Origin: Methyloprofundus sp.
GTDB lineage: Bacteria > Pseudomonadota > Gammaproteobacteria > Methylococcales > Methylomonadaceae
Reading direction: 5' to 3'
Length of the DNA: 64,000 bases
Assembly: GCA_016592635.1 (NCBI GenBank)
Contig: AP023240.1
Location: 2,955,630-3,019,629 of the forward strand
Shown here: one piece after another, positions 52,104 to 61,794 of the stretch
How positions within the stretch are numbered: the first letter of the stretch is position 1
Layout of the letters: each line of letters starts with the position of its first letter
Position numbers and translations under genes: made by a program
The notes under the pieces: model-generated
The model's input: the letters and a program-made list of their open reading frames with translations, nothing else
What the model was told of the DNA's origin: nothing
The model's database searches: none

Positions 52104-52177
52104 TGTAGGTGCAGATTTATCTGCACTTTTCACCGTTGCACAGTGCATCATACAGTGCGGATAAATCCACACCTACA
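52104..52177. repeat. Paired GTAG-type REP palindromes
   Basis: GTAGGTGCAGATTTATCTGC (from 52105) folds on itself, and the inverse unit GTGCGGATAAATCCACACC closes at 52177. Two REP-like hairpins with the GTAG foot typical of RAYT-mobilised repeats face each other, forming a BIME. The rest of the 299-base spacer (52067-52365) shows nothing else. The downstream U32 gene starts at 52366. Confidence 0.6.
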
Positions 52178-52365
52178 GTTGATGTGTTCGCTGTCCCATC
52201 TTAAGTTGGTAGCCTAATTCCTTTTCTAACACCCCCTACCTCAGATAGAGCTATCCTTGAAAAATACCGTTAGTCAGTAATAAAGGAAAACAATATGCTA
52301 TTATTCCCCGCTTATTTTAACCCCGCATTAAACTGACTCACTTTCTATCATTACTGAACCCCAAA

Positions 52366-54615
52366 ATGAATAAAAAAATTGAATTATTAGCCCCTGGCGG
52401 CGATGTTGAAGCCATTAAAGCTGCCGTTATTGCGGGTGCTAATGCAGTGTATTGTGGTTTAGTTAATTTCAATGCCCGCAACAGAGCCTCTAATTTGTCT
52501 TTTGACGATTTACCAGGCATTTTACGTTTAGCTCACGAGCATAATTGTGAGGTGTTTTTGACTCTAAACGTGGTTATTTTAGAGCAAGAAATTACGGGTT
52601 TACTTAAGGTTCTCAATAAGCTCGTTAACAGCAAAATTGACGGTATTATCGTGCAGGATTTGGGTATTTTTAATTTAGTTAAAAAACACTTCCCCAGCTT
52701 AAGTGTTCACGCTTCAACCCAGTTAACAACCCATAACGAAGGGCAAATAAAGTTTCTTGCAAAAATTGGCGCAACACGCGTTAACTTATCCCGCGAACTT
52801 AATATTGATGAAATAAAGTCATTAACGGCTGTTGCTCATCAACATGACTTGTTATCCGAAGTTTTTGTGCACGGTGCTTTGTGTGTTGCTTTTTCGGGTC
52901 AGTGTTATTCTAGCTCAGTAAGCGTGGGAAATTCTGGTAACCGTGGCAGTTGCAGTCAAGCCTGCCGTGATGAATATGAAGTGACAGAAACGGGTAACCT
53001 CTACCCGCTTAATCTAAAAGATAACTCGGCCTATTTTGACCTTCCAGCCCTTGTTGATGCTGGTGTTGATTCTCTGAAAGTTGAAGGTCGCATTAAAAAT
53101 GCACACTATGTCTATACCGTGATTGACACTTGGCGCAAACAAATCGACACATTTGAACAGTCAGGGCAATTACAAAATGATGATGCGAATCTACACCGTG
53201 TTTTTAACCGTAGCTTTACCAACTCGTTTTTACAGGGGGATCTCAACAAGGATATGTTTATCGACAGCCCACGTGATTACAGCCTTAAACATGCCATAAA
53301 AGAAAGTAAAGTTGTTTTAGTAAAAGATATTGCGCAAGTGAAAAAGGATCATTATCAGCAAAAAAACAACCTAGGTGATGAACTTGTTGAAAAAATTAAA
53401 GATCTTAGCACTGCCAAACAAAGCATTGCTTTATCTTTTACGGGTAAACTAAACCAGCCATTAAGCTTAACGATTATCATAGGTGATAATGAGAAAACGC
53501 ATATTTTAGCAACAGAATCTACGCTAAGTGCAGCTCAGGAATTGCCGATTACTCAGTCTGTTTTAGAAAGAAGTTTTAAAAACTTTGCATTCAATCATTT
53601 TGATATGAGCGATTTTAATTGTACGGGCTTAGAAGAAAATTTAATCATTCCGTTTAAAGAAATAAGCACACTTAAAAACCAAGCGATTTTATGGCTGACT
53701 GAGTCTGACAAAATAATGCCTCACGTCACTATTCCTGAATTAGTTAATCACCCAAAACGCTCTGACAAGCTTAGCCTGTCAATTCTAATAGCGGATGTAA
53801 ACGATATGTATTTATGTGATTTAACCGATGCCGATGTGTATTTCAAATTACCTGAAAGCCTAAAAAAAGGCTGTAATAAACATATTGATATTTTATTGAA
53901 TAATCCCCGCTTAATTCCGTGGTTTCCAGCGGTTTTAGTTGGCAAAGATTATGACGAGTCGGTACGGATTTTAGAACAGGTACGCCCCAAACGTATCGTT
54001 AGTAATAACACTGGCATTGCATACAAAGCGTTTGAAATGGGCATTGAGTGGATTGCCGGTCCCTTTTTAAATACCACCAATTCCTATGCATTATTAACCC
54101 TGCAAGAAGAATTAAATTGTACTGGTGCTTTTATTTCCAACGAAATTAACCGCATACAAATCAAAAAAATAGCACGACCTGACAACTTTAAATTGATATA
54201 CAGCATTTACCACCCTATTTTACTGATGACCAGCAGGCAATGCTTCTTCCAACGTACGGTCGGTTGTGAAAAACCCAGTATTGAAGATGGCTGTATGCTG
54301 AAGTGCGAAAAATCGACCACTATCACCAATACTAATGGCATTTCTTTTGCCGTTGATAAACAAAAAGGTGGCTACCCCAGCATCTACAATAATGAGCAAT
54401 TTTTAAATGTGGACATCGTGAATGATCTGGGTGATTTATTTGATGAATTTTTTATTGATCTCACTGACATTGGTTCTGGGTCTAAAGCAGAACCAGACAA
54501 AGCACAATTGATTATGCAATTTGAAAACATGCTAAATGGTGATGAGCAGGCTCCGCAAAACCTTCACAAAATGGTAGAGCTATCGACTAGAAACCAGTAT
54601 AGGAAAGGGTTGTAA
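52366..54615 (+). CDS. U32-family protein, RlhA-like 23S rRNA hydroxylation factor
   Basis: This 749-residue protein starts MNKKIELLAPGGDVEAIKAAVIAGANAVYCGL, the U32 signature, and has the Cys cluster HGALCVAFSGQCYSSSVS...GSCSQACRDEYE expected of an iron-sulfur site. That matches E. coli RlhA (YdcP), which hydroxylates C2501 of 23S rRNA, rather than TrhP (YegQ) or the UbiUV pair. It is longer than YdcP (about 650 residues), with a C-terminal extension carrying more Cys (RQCFFQRTVGCEKP, GCMLKCEKS). The assignment to RlhA over other U32 members is moderate. Confidence 0.78.
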   Translation: MNKKIELLAPGGDVEAIKAAVIAGANAVYCGLVNFNARNRASNLSFDDLPGILRLAHEHNCEVFLTLNVVILEQEITGLLKVLNKLVNSKIDGIIVQDLGIFNLVKKHFPSLSVHASTQLTTHNEGQIKFLAKIGATRVNLSRELNIDEIKSLTAVAHQHDLLSEVFVHGALCVAFSGQCYSSSVSVGNSGNRGSCSQACRDEYEVTETGNLYPLNLKDNSAYFDLPALVDAGVDSLKVEGRIKNAHYVYTVIDTWRKQIDTFEQSGQLQNDDANLHRVFNRSFTNSFLQGDLNKDMFIDSPRDYSLKHAIKESKVVLVKDIAQVKKDHYQQKNNLGDELVEKIKDLSTAKQSIALSFTGKLNQPLSLTIIIGDNEKTHILATESTLSAAQELPITQSVLERSFKNFAFNHFDMSDFNCTGLEENLIIPFKEISTLKNQAILWLTESDKIMPHVTIPELVNHPKRSDKLSLSILIADVNDMYLCDLTDADVYFKLPESLKKGCNKHIDILLNNPRLIPWFPAVLVGKDYDESVRILEQVRPKRIVSNNTGIAYKAFEMGIEWIAGPFLNTTNSYALLTLQEELNCTGAFISNEINRIQIKKIARPDNFKLIYSIYHPILLMTSRQCFFQRTVGCEKPSIEDGCMLKCEKSTTITNTNGISFAVDKQKGGYPSIYNNEQFLNVDIVNDLGDLFDEFFIDLTDIGSGSKAEPDKAQLIMQFENMLNGDEQAPQNLHKMVELSTRNQYRKGL

Positions 54616-54657
54616 ATAAGTAGCTAAGCATACATACACACTTAACATTTTTATTTT

Positions 54658-54733
54658 CGTCATTCCCGAGTGATTTTATCGGGAATCTTCTGCTTATAAG
54701 GTGTGGATTCCTGCTAAGAGCATGCAGGAATGA
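54658..54733. repeat. CGTCATTCCCG repeat, copy 2
   Basis: The unit starts CGTCATTCCCGA, continues TTTTATCGGGAATC and GGATTCCTGCTAA, and ends GCAGGAATGA. It shares block order and most bases with copy 1 at 19620-19690. It lies between the U32 gene and the glutathione transferase gene. Confidence 0.75.
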
Positions 54734-54793
54734 ACTGTGCTTAATGTCAACTTTTTTAAAATTAATGCAAACTAAATACTTAGCACACGCTTT

Positions 54794-55507
54794 ATGACTC
54801 ACCCCATACTGTACTCATTGCAAAACTGTCCCTATGCAATACGTGCTAGACTTGCCATTTTAATGTCTCAACAAACGGTATTAATTCGCGCTATTGTGAT
54901 GAAAAACAAACCTGCTGAGATGTTAGCACTTTCCCCAAAAGGTACCGTGCCTGTTTTAGTGCTAGGCGTTGGTTCAAGCACTCACGTAATAGATGAAAGC
55001 CTAGATATTATGTTATGGGCGCTTAATCTTAGTGACCCTGACAATTTACTTTATGCTGAAGATGCAAAAACATTGCCTGAAATGCTGGCCATCATTCATG
55101 AAAATGACCAACAATTCAAACCCAATTTAGAACGCTACAAACGAGCCAAACGTTTTCATGCAGATGATGAAGAAGAGTGCCGCCTACAATGTGAGCCTTT
55201 TATCCAAGCATTAGAGCAACGCTTGTCACAACAAGCCTTTTTAATGGGCTCTACACCCAGCTTACTTGATTTTGCATTATTACCTTTTGTGCGGCAGTAC
55301 TCTCGGGTCAATCGACAACACTTTCGACAGAGTTCTTATACACATTTGCAAAATTGGTTAGAACAGCATTTACAAAGTCAGTTATTTGCCAAGGCTATGC
55401 TTAAATATCCGTTATGGTTAGAGACAGTTGAAGAAAACATACTGGGTAAGCCAATACCCATGTCCAATGGTACAAGGTATTCTTCCTTAATAATCTCGCC
55501 AAGGTGA
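54794..55507 (+). CDS. Glutathione S-transferase family protein
   Basis: This 237-residue protein has a thioredoxin-like N-terminal domain with the redox site NCPYAIRAR, cis-Pro in KGTVPVLVL, and the glutathione contact DESLDIM, followed by an all-helical C-terminal domain. The Cys-Pro-Tyr-Ala site resembles omega-class or glutaredoxin-2-like enzymes, which reduce disulfides rather than conjugate. No partner is adjacent. Confidence 0.88.
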   Translation: MTHPILYSLQNCPYAIRARLAILMSQQTVLIRAIVMKNKPAEMLALSPKGTVPVLVLGVGSSTHVIDESLDIMLWALNLSDPDNLLYAEDAKTLPEMLAIIHENDQQFKPNLERYKRAKRFHADDEEECRLQCEPFIQALEQRLSQQAFLMGSTPSLLDFALLPFVRQYSRVNRQHFRQSSYTHLQNWLEQHLQSQLFAKAMLKYPLWLETVEENILGKPIPMSNGTRYSSLIISPR

Positions 55508-55700
55508 ATGGGATTCATATTATTCATAAATTTCCCCCTTTAATAGTAATCCGTAATTTCAACATCACATGGCTCACTAACCCATATAAAGCAAATACGT
55601 CATTGTTATACATATTAGGTATAGACACGAAATAGCATTTGTAATTAGTGCAGATTTTCGTGCCTATTAGTCTAAATTAACAATGCTTTAAGAGTTGCCC

Positions 55701-57323
55701 CTAAAGCAACATCCTTTCCAAATCACCATTCACTGGCACATCAGCTACCTGCCCTACCTCGTTACAAACACTAATGATATTCTGCGCCTCAATACGTAAA
55801 TTATCCTGATTTTGAGCATTTTGCTTAATAGCTTCCATAACTTCAAATTCAAGCGTTTGTAAGGCAATGGCAAAGCCGCGTTTTAAACCTTTTAATGCCG
55901 CTTTCTCTATAGAGGGCTTGAGTTTTTTCTTGATAAACCAAGGAAATAACCAAGAAATAGCCACTAACAACACACTGTTTATGGCAAAATCTACGCCCAA
56001 ATAATGAGGGACTTGTTCCAAACTGCTTTCATAAAACTCAGTAAATACTTGGTAGCCTACCCAAGTCATTGCGGCAATGGGTAATACAACTTCTAAAAAG
56101 CTCGCCATTTTTATGACTACACGTTGCACAATATTGCCAGGTTTAATTAATGCTTTACGTACCGCAGGTAAGGTTTTTTGTTCAATGATTTTTTCTGCCT
56201 CGGTACGTACAGGCAAGATAGTTTGTTTAATTGGTGTAATCGGCAAATTAAGTTGATCTGCATGATAAATCAATCGATCTAAAGCATCTTCAAAACGCGC
56301 TTGCGCCCATTGATCCCACAGGCTATGTTGTATCGCGGGTACGATATTGCCCGCTATTTTTTTTGCCGACACATCCCCAGTATGTGTAGCATAATGCTCA
56401 GCCAATTGTTGCATCGGCAAGGCCATCGTTTCGGTTAACAAGCCATCTAATTCTTGAAACTGATCCTGCCAAAATTTGATTACATCTTCAGTGACCTCGG
56501 CTGGACCTAAATGTAAGACACCTGTTGTCAGTGCTTGGCTTAGTTCTTGCTTACGTACTTGCAGCCCACGCGCCTCTAGCTGACTGATCGAATTTGAATT
56601 TGCTAAAGATTGAATGGTTGCTTGCAAAGCATCAAACTCATCAACCTGGCTCGCTTCTTTTTGCTCAGCACAGCTAGTCTGATAAACAATAGGCTCTTTA
56701 AAACCTGCCTTTTCCAACTGTTTAATAAAGTCCTGATATTGCTCTGCTTGCGCACGGTCAGCTTGATTGAGCACAAAAACCCAAGCATGCTTACCGCCTT
56801 CTGCCAACAATAGTTGCCATGCTTTATTATCGCGATAACGCTCTGGACTGACCACATACACTAAAATATCAATATGCGGTATCCATTCCAAAACTAAGTC
56901 TTGGTTACTCTTCTCTGTGCTATCAAAATCCGGCATATCAATCCAGATAATATCCTTTTTGCTCTCTTCCGTGTGTAAGGCAATTTTTATCTTTTCTATC
57001 GGCAGGTTCTTGGGTAATTGTGCAATGTTGACACTTTCATGATGAAATAAAGTGACCTCTTTGGAGGTTGGCCTAATCACTCCTGTACGGGCTACCGCCT
57101 TACCTGCTAAGCGATTTAATAAAGTACTTTTTCCAACACCCGTTCCACCTAAAAAAGCCACAATGAGAGGACGTGAAGCACTAGTAGCAAACAAAGTATC
57201 AGGTGTGCGCGCCTCGTATTCTAACAAATTTTTTAACTCGGCCTCGGTAGCCCAAGCATTAGTTAATACATTGTTTGCCCAGCTTTTAGCCTGCGCAACT
57301 AATTCAGAATATTCGTAAGCCAT
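55701..57323 (-). CDS. Dynamin-like GTPase, second of a tandem pair
   Basis: This is a 540-residue GTPase with an N-terminal G domain: G1 FLGGTGVGKSTLLN (about residues 58-70), a G3-like WIDMPDFDST, and G4 VLNQADR. A helical middle region and a hydrophobic pair near residues 410-460 (VVLPIAAMTWVGYQVF and AINSVLLVAISWLFPWF) suggest membrane insertion. That layout fits bacterial dynamin-like or YjdA-type proteins. Its ATG lies inside the end of the partner gene. No family name is certain; a membrane-remodelling or stress role is inferred from architecture only. Confidence 0.75.
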   Translation of the reverse strand: MAYEYSELVAQAKSWANNVLTNAWATEAELKNLLEYEARTPDTLFATSASRPLIVAFLGGTGVGKSTLLNRLAGKAVARTGVIRPTSKEVTLFHHESVNIAQLPKNLPIEKIKIALHTEESKKDIIWIDMPDFDSTEKSNQDLVLEWIPHIDILVYVVSPERYRDNKAWQLLLAEGGKHAWVFVLNQADRAQAEQYQDFIKQLEKAGFKEPIVYQTSCAEQKEASQVDEFDALQATIQSLANSNSISQLEARGLQVRKQELSQALTTGVLHLGPAEVTEDVIKFWQDQFQELDGLLTETMALPMQQLAEHYATHTGDVSAKKIAGNIVPAIQHSLWDQWAQARFEDALDRLIYHADQLNLPITPIKQTILPVRTEAEKIIEQKTLPAVRKALIKPGNIVQRVVIKMASFLEVVLPIAAMTWVGYQVFTEFYESSLEQVPHYLGVDFAINSVLLVAISWLFPWFIKKKLKPSIEKAALKGLKRGFAIALQTLEFEVMEAIKQNAQNQDNLRIEAQNIISVCNEVGQVADVPVNGDLERMLL

Positions 57324-59043
57324 GCGGTTTTGCTTTTAATTGAGCCTCTGCTGCAGCAATTTGCTCAGCAGATATATTGAAGTGAGTATTTTGTGCCATT
57401 TTTTCTGGCAAATTTGCAAGTACCTGTTGCAGATTTTGGTTAAACAATAAGTGAGAAACAACCTTTAATTGTTGTTGCTTAAGCTCTTGCTCTGCTCGGG
57501 TAAAATATCCTCCCACAGCACTTTCTGCCAGATATGAGGTAACCGATAACATCGCTGGCGCAAGTATTAAATCATGCAAGCCGATACCACCAGCTTGTAC
57601 TGCCAAAGCTAACGCTGCGGCATCTACACTGACTCGAGTCAAACGTAAGCCGTTTAAAATAGCAGGGTGTTCTTCCAGTTTGGTATATAAACTTTGTGCG
57701 GTTTTATCAACCTCATACTTGAAATCTTCATGATATGCTAAAGTACTTTGCGAAAAACCTTGCAGAATAATGGCTTTATCTTGGCGAAGTTGACTATTAA
57801 TCGCTTTCCACCATTTATGATTATCTTGAGGCAGTTCTAGTTGATCGAGAATTTTATCGCCTAATTGCAACAAGACATGCTCTGAAATTTGCTGTAAAAC
57901 CACCGTCTCTTGCGATACCGAGGTTTGCTTTTTAATCGTATTGCGCCCAATGGAAAATACTTTACGCAAAGGCCATGATAAAACTTTCCTACTTTGCGCC
58001 ATGACTGCCGCTAAACCTGGGACTTCTAGCAAAGTTAATAATTTAGCCAGTGCATTTTGAAAGGTATCATAATGATTTGGGTGGTCAAGGTAGTCGCGTT
58101 GATACGCTTTGACTGCATCCAAAATGGCATTATCAATAATATGCTGCCACTGCTTTTGCGCCTCTTGCTCTAATGTAGCTGGCAATAACCATGTTTGCCA
58201 ATAGCCTTTAATATATTGATAGGCAACTTCTTGATGTTTTTTACGCTTGACGCTTTTCAAGCTGGCCAGCATTAAATCATGCAATTCAGTTTGTGGGCCT
58301 GCTAAGTCACTGCCTTTACTATAAAGTATCGGCAATATAGTGGGCGGTTTATCTGCATGAACTTGCTGCCAGCGTTCTTTAAAAGACTCCATTATCAAGC
58401 GTTCAGAATCAGGCACCAATTTATTAATGACCACGAGCACGGGTTGTTGTAATGGCTCTAATAAGGCCATCATATCCCAGACAGATTGGTCAGCATATTT
58501 CTCTTTACTAACCACTAATAACAATACATCAGCCAAAGCCAAGGTTTTTAATACTCCGACCTTATAGCTGTGCGCATCAATAGAGTCAAAATCAGGGGTA
58601 TCCCAAACCATACAGGCAGGTAAACTGTCACTGGTCATTGAGCTCACTGAATAGCAATCATACTCTTCATGATCTAGCGCAAATTGTGGTACTTCTTGTA
58701 ACCCTGCAAAATGTTCAGAAATGCCTGTTAATGCATCACTATCCAAATTGACTGCAAAACCTTGCGGGTGCACCGTAAATCCAGCCAACGGACTAACACC
58801 CGCCACTTCCTGATTAAGTAATAAATTAGTAATGGTGCTTTTCCCGGATTGGGTTGGCCCTATGACTGCAATATGTAAAGGGTGCTCCCTTTGCTCAATT
58901 AACGTTCCCTTATGTAAAAAAGATTCAATAAGTGTCAATTGTTCAATACAGGCCTGATAGCTTATCCATTGAGAGCTTTGCTGACTTAACCCCGATTGAA
59001 TACTTAGGTATCGCTGTTTTAAAATTGTAATAAATTCCAGCAT
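57304..59043 (-). CDS. Dynamin-like GTPase, first of a tandem pair
   Basis: This protein has G1 IGPTQSGKSTITNLLLN, a G3-like VWDTPDFDSID, and G4 VVINKLVPD near the N-terminus, then a long helical region and a hydrophobic stretch (VSVDAAALALAVQAGGIGLHDLILAPAML) near the C-terminus. I start it at the ATG at 59043 (MLEFITILKQR, 579 residues); an in-frame start at 59133 would add 30 residues with no clear match. It overlaps the second GTPase by 20 bases. Paired, coupled GTPases of this kind often form hetero-oligomers, as in LeoABC-type or DynAB-type systems. Confidence 0.75.
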   Translation of the reverse strand: MLEFITILKQRYLSIQSGLSQQSSQWISYQACIEQLTLIESFLHKGTLIEQREHPLHIAVIGPTQSGKSTITNLLLNQEVAGVSPLAGFTVHPQGFAVNLDSDALTGISEHFAGLQEVPQFALDHEEYDCYSVSSMTSDSLPACMVWDTPDFDSIDAHSYKVGVLKTLALADVLLLVVSKEKYADQSVWDMMALLEPLQQPVLVVINKLVPDSERLIMESFKERWQQVHADKPPTILPILYSKGSDLAGPQTELHDLMLASLKSVKRKKHQEVAYQYIKGYWQTWLLPATLEQEAQKQWQHIIDNAILDAVKAYQRDYLDHPNHYDTFQNALAKLLTLLEVPGLAAVMAQSRKVLSWPLRKVFSIGRNTIKKQTSVSQETVVLQQISEHVLLQLGDKILDQLELPQDNHKWWKAINSQLRQDKAIILQGFSQSTLAYHEDFKYEVDKTAQSLYTKLEEHPAILNGLRLTRVSVDAAALALAVQAGGIGLHDLILAPAMLSVTSYLAESAVGGYFTRAEQELKQQQLKVVSHLLFNQNLQQVLANLPEKMAQNTHFNISAEQIAAAEAQLKAKPHGLRIF

Positions 59044-59174
59044 TGATATTGGCTTATGTATATAATAACTTAGTAATTTACTGTGTTTAATCCATCTCAA
59101 TATATGATACATGGATAGGCGTAGACACACCATATAATTAAAATATTAAAAGACACACAACGAGGACTGTTTAC

Positions 59175-59594
59175 ATGCGACTTCTTTCAATTTTGGTCAT
59201 TTCATTTACCGTTTTACTTTCTACAGGGTGTAGTAAAGGGAGCTCCATTAACGGGCGCAGTTATAAAACTGCATTAAAATCAGTCAGTATGATTAAAGAT
59301 CGTTTACCACAACAACAAAGAATACCCTTTGAGCTATCTTTTTGGGCAATACGTACCAAATATAGAAAGAATGAGGATTTTTTAGACATCGTTGGTGGTA
59401 AAACCCCTGATGAATTAATTGCTGTTGGTAAAGAAGTTTTTGATACTCGTAAAACGGAAGGTTTCGCCGAGTACCAACAATATGCTACCTGGGAAGATAT
59501 GATCCAAAAATACACCGATGATCGCAGAGCACAAAACGCTAAAAAGAAGCGTGATCCAAGAGAAGGGGAAAATAGCGTATTGTACAAACTTTAA
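59175..59594 (+). CDS. Small lipoprotein of unknown function
   Basis: This 139-residue protein has a lipoprotein signal (FTVLLSTGCSKG, lipid at Cys19). The mature part is about 120 residues, charged and helical, with KSVSMIKDRLPQQQR and a Lys/Arg-rich tail (NAKKKRDPREGE). It resembles the small DUF6694-type lipoproteins. It is divergent from the GTPase pair, with about 130 bases between, and may share its regulation. No function can be assigned. Confidence 0.75.
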   Translation: MRLLSILVISFTVLLSTGCSKGSSINGRSYKTALKSVSMIKDRLPQQQRIPFELSFWAIRTKYRKNEDFLDIVGGKTPDELIAVGKEVFDTRKTEGFAEYQQYATWEDMIQKYTDDRRAQNAKKKRDPREGENSVLYKL

Positions 59595-59703
59595 TTTTAT
59601 CAAACGCACACGCGCAGTGCATACGTGACCTAGCATTTACACATAAACTAAACCTTTGCTGGGTTACGACATAAACTGCTTAGGGACGAGGGTTTAATAA
59701 TAG

Positions 59704-59800
59704 CCGAAAGTATAGCGCAGGATTTTGGCTGTACAGTTACTTTAGAAAGGCAGACGCATAGCAGGCTATGCAACTATCCTTCTAGCGAAACTGTACAGTC
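59704..59800. repeat. Long imperfect palindrome, AGTTGCRTAGCC-type copy 2
   Basis: CTGTACAGTT (59729) and its inverse at 59789-59798 enclose a palindrome of about 70 bases with CGCATAGCAGGCTATGC in the middle. The complement contains AGTTGCATAGCCTGCTATGC and AAATCCTGCGCTATA, the same blocks as at 44229-44300. It lies in a 263-base gene-free spacer. Confidence 0.6.
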
Positions 59801-59857
59801 AAAAGACCAGTCAGACTCAGGTACTATTGAATTCTCGTCCCTTAACTAACCAACAAA

Positions 59858-61714
59858 CTATAAAATTCCCCTTGTATGCGTGAGTTTACAAGACTTGCCG
59901 TCCAACCCATACCCCTCAGCCCAGTACCAAGGACCATAATGTTGCTCATCACCATAAGTCTTGGTAGCAAATCTAGCTATGCAATTACCTCCTGACTGAA
60001 AAGGCGGGTTTAACGCTAAAGAATACAGTTGAATATTGGGCACATCTATTCGATATATAGGCCCTTGCGGCGCACTATTTTGACTGCCCCAACGCCCTGA
60101 AAACCAAATCCAGCTATCATTTGATTGTTCAAACTCCTTTAAGTCCAATAGACTATAATCACCTGCTGTAAAAGCTAACTGCTCTTTATCTCCCATATGA
60201 TTATCACTAAAAATGGTATATAAAGTAGCACCTGAATCTGCATAAGAGCCATGCCCACCATTGGAGATAAATACTTTTGGATGAGTTTTATTACTCACAT
60301 TGATATTATTCCAAGAATAACGGTTGGCTTCATTATGGGTTGAGTAGATTGCCTCCACAGGTTCGGTGACATCATTCAAGAAGACTGTCATGGTTTCCCA
60401 GTCACCCAAGTGATCAAAAAAAGCCCAATCATTAAAAAAATAGAAAAACCAATATTGAATGGCAATTGGATTTTCTTGGCTATTATCTCTAAAAACTCGA
60501 AAATAAACGCTTGGGGTTAACAGTAAAGATTTATAGCCATCTACCATCGAAACGGGGGAGAAATCCAAATAATTCTCAGCCTGCCTCAATACAGATATTC
60601 CAACAAGGTCAAGGCTACCCTCTCCCATTGGATAAGATCCCGCTGAAAAATCCATCCCCCATAAATTAATATCACTCGCTAAGTAAAAATTAATTTGTTG
60701 CTCAGCATTTGATATGATGCCATTAACATCGATCGGAATATAATCACTATAGGGGTAATCGCTATCTTTAATATTAACCCCTAATACGCCAGCTCCCGAT
60801 ATATGTAAATGTGGAGCATACCTTTCTGCCAAAGTAACATCAGAAGGCGCTAAAGAAATAATACCTGTTTGTGCTACAGAGTGCATTTGTCGCCCTTGCG
60901 TGCTTTTTGGTTGCATTGAGTGGGTTTGTGCTACTAAAAAAGCAGCCCTAGTACTTTGAATTACATCGAATAAATAATCCTGCTGATGCCCTTCTAAATC
61001 AAGTTCCTCACTACTCCTCTGTTTTGCAATTTGTTTTGGTTCTGCAACAGCTGCCTGCTCAATGATTAAGGCAATATCTTCACCCTGATAATTCCTTAAT
61101 GCAACAAAGCTGGCCGCCTTAATAATATCGACGGTAGATTCAGTTCCTTCAATAATGGCTGAGCGTATTTCTGGCTGCGTAAACCTGACTATATAATTCA
61201 AAAAACTGCCTGCTTCATTATCTAAACCTTGTTCTTGCAATACGCTAAGTGCTCTGGTCGCACTCTCAAATGCAGATAATGAATTTTGTCGTGTTATTAG
61301 GTTAAATAATTTGTTGCGTATACCATATTGAGTTGCCTGATAAAAATATTCCTCACACAATAATACAAAATTATCACCTGCAAATTCTTTTAATAAGGTA
61401 TGCACCGATATATGTTTATCTTGCTGCTCAGTATCAATGAGTTGTTGCAGTAAAATTTCTGCATCATCATAACTAGCAATATCCCGAAATCGTTGCCTAA
61501 CAATTTGCGGATATTCACCATACATCTGCTCTTCCAAAAATAAATTCATTAGCAAGTCAGATTCATCAGGCCCATCTTGCACTATTAACCATTGTTGATA
61601 GGCTGCCTCCACATCAAAAGCATGAGTTACACCAATGGGTAAGAGTAAAACCAAAGTGATGAGATAAATTTTAACCAACAGTACCCACCTACTTTTCTGC
61701 AAATTCAAAGCCAT
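59858..61714 (-). CDS. Exported Vps62-like protein
   Basis: This is a 618-residue protein. After a signal peptide or anchor (VLLVKIYLITLVLLLPIGVTHA), residues 50-290 are helical and repeat-like. The second half resembles the Vps62 domain: IQYWFFYFFNDW, DHLGDWETMTVFL, KVFISNGGHGSYADSG and a terminal YWAEGYG. The HLGDWE and GGHGSYA segments hold conserved His/Asp/Glu residues of that family. The function is unknown. It is monocistronic, before an AEC transporter gene with 80 bases between. Confidence 0.65.
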   Translation of the reverse strand: MALNLQKSRWVLLVKIYLITLVLLLPIGVTHAFDVEAAYQQWLIVQDGPDESDLLMNLFLEEQMYGEYPQIVRQRFRDIASYDDAEILLQQLIDTEQQDKHISVHTLLKEFAGDNFVLLCEEYFYQATQYGIRNKLFNLITRQNSLSAFESATRALSVLQEQGLDNEAGSFLNYIVRFTQPEIRSAIIEGTESTVDIIKAASFVALRNYQGEDIALIIEQAAVAEPKQIAKQRSSEELDLEGHQQDYLFDVIQSTRAAFLVAQTHSMQPKSTQGRQMHSVAQTGIISLAPSDVTLAERYAPHLHISGAGVLGVNIKDSDYPYSDYIPIDVNGIISNAEQQINFYLASDINLWGMDFSAGSYPMGEGSLDLVGISVLRQAENYLDFSPVSMVDGYKSLLLTPSVYFRVFRDNSQENPIAIQYWFFYFFNDWAFFDHLGDWETMTVFLNDVTEPVEAIYSTHNEANRYSWNNINVSNKTHPKVFISNGGHGSYADSGATLYTIFSDNHMGDKEQLAFTAGDYSLLDLKEFEQSNDSWIWFSGRWGSQNSAPQGPIYRIDVPNIQLYSLALNPPFQSGGNCIARFATKTYGDEQHYGPWYWAEGYGLDGKSCKLTHTRGIL

Positions 61715-61794
61715 AAAAAATAAATAATAATTACATTAATTGATCTTTTGAAAATAACATACTCAATCAGCAAAAAACGTAACTACTCAAGGTA

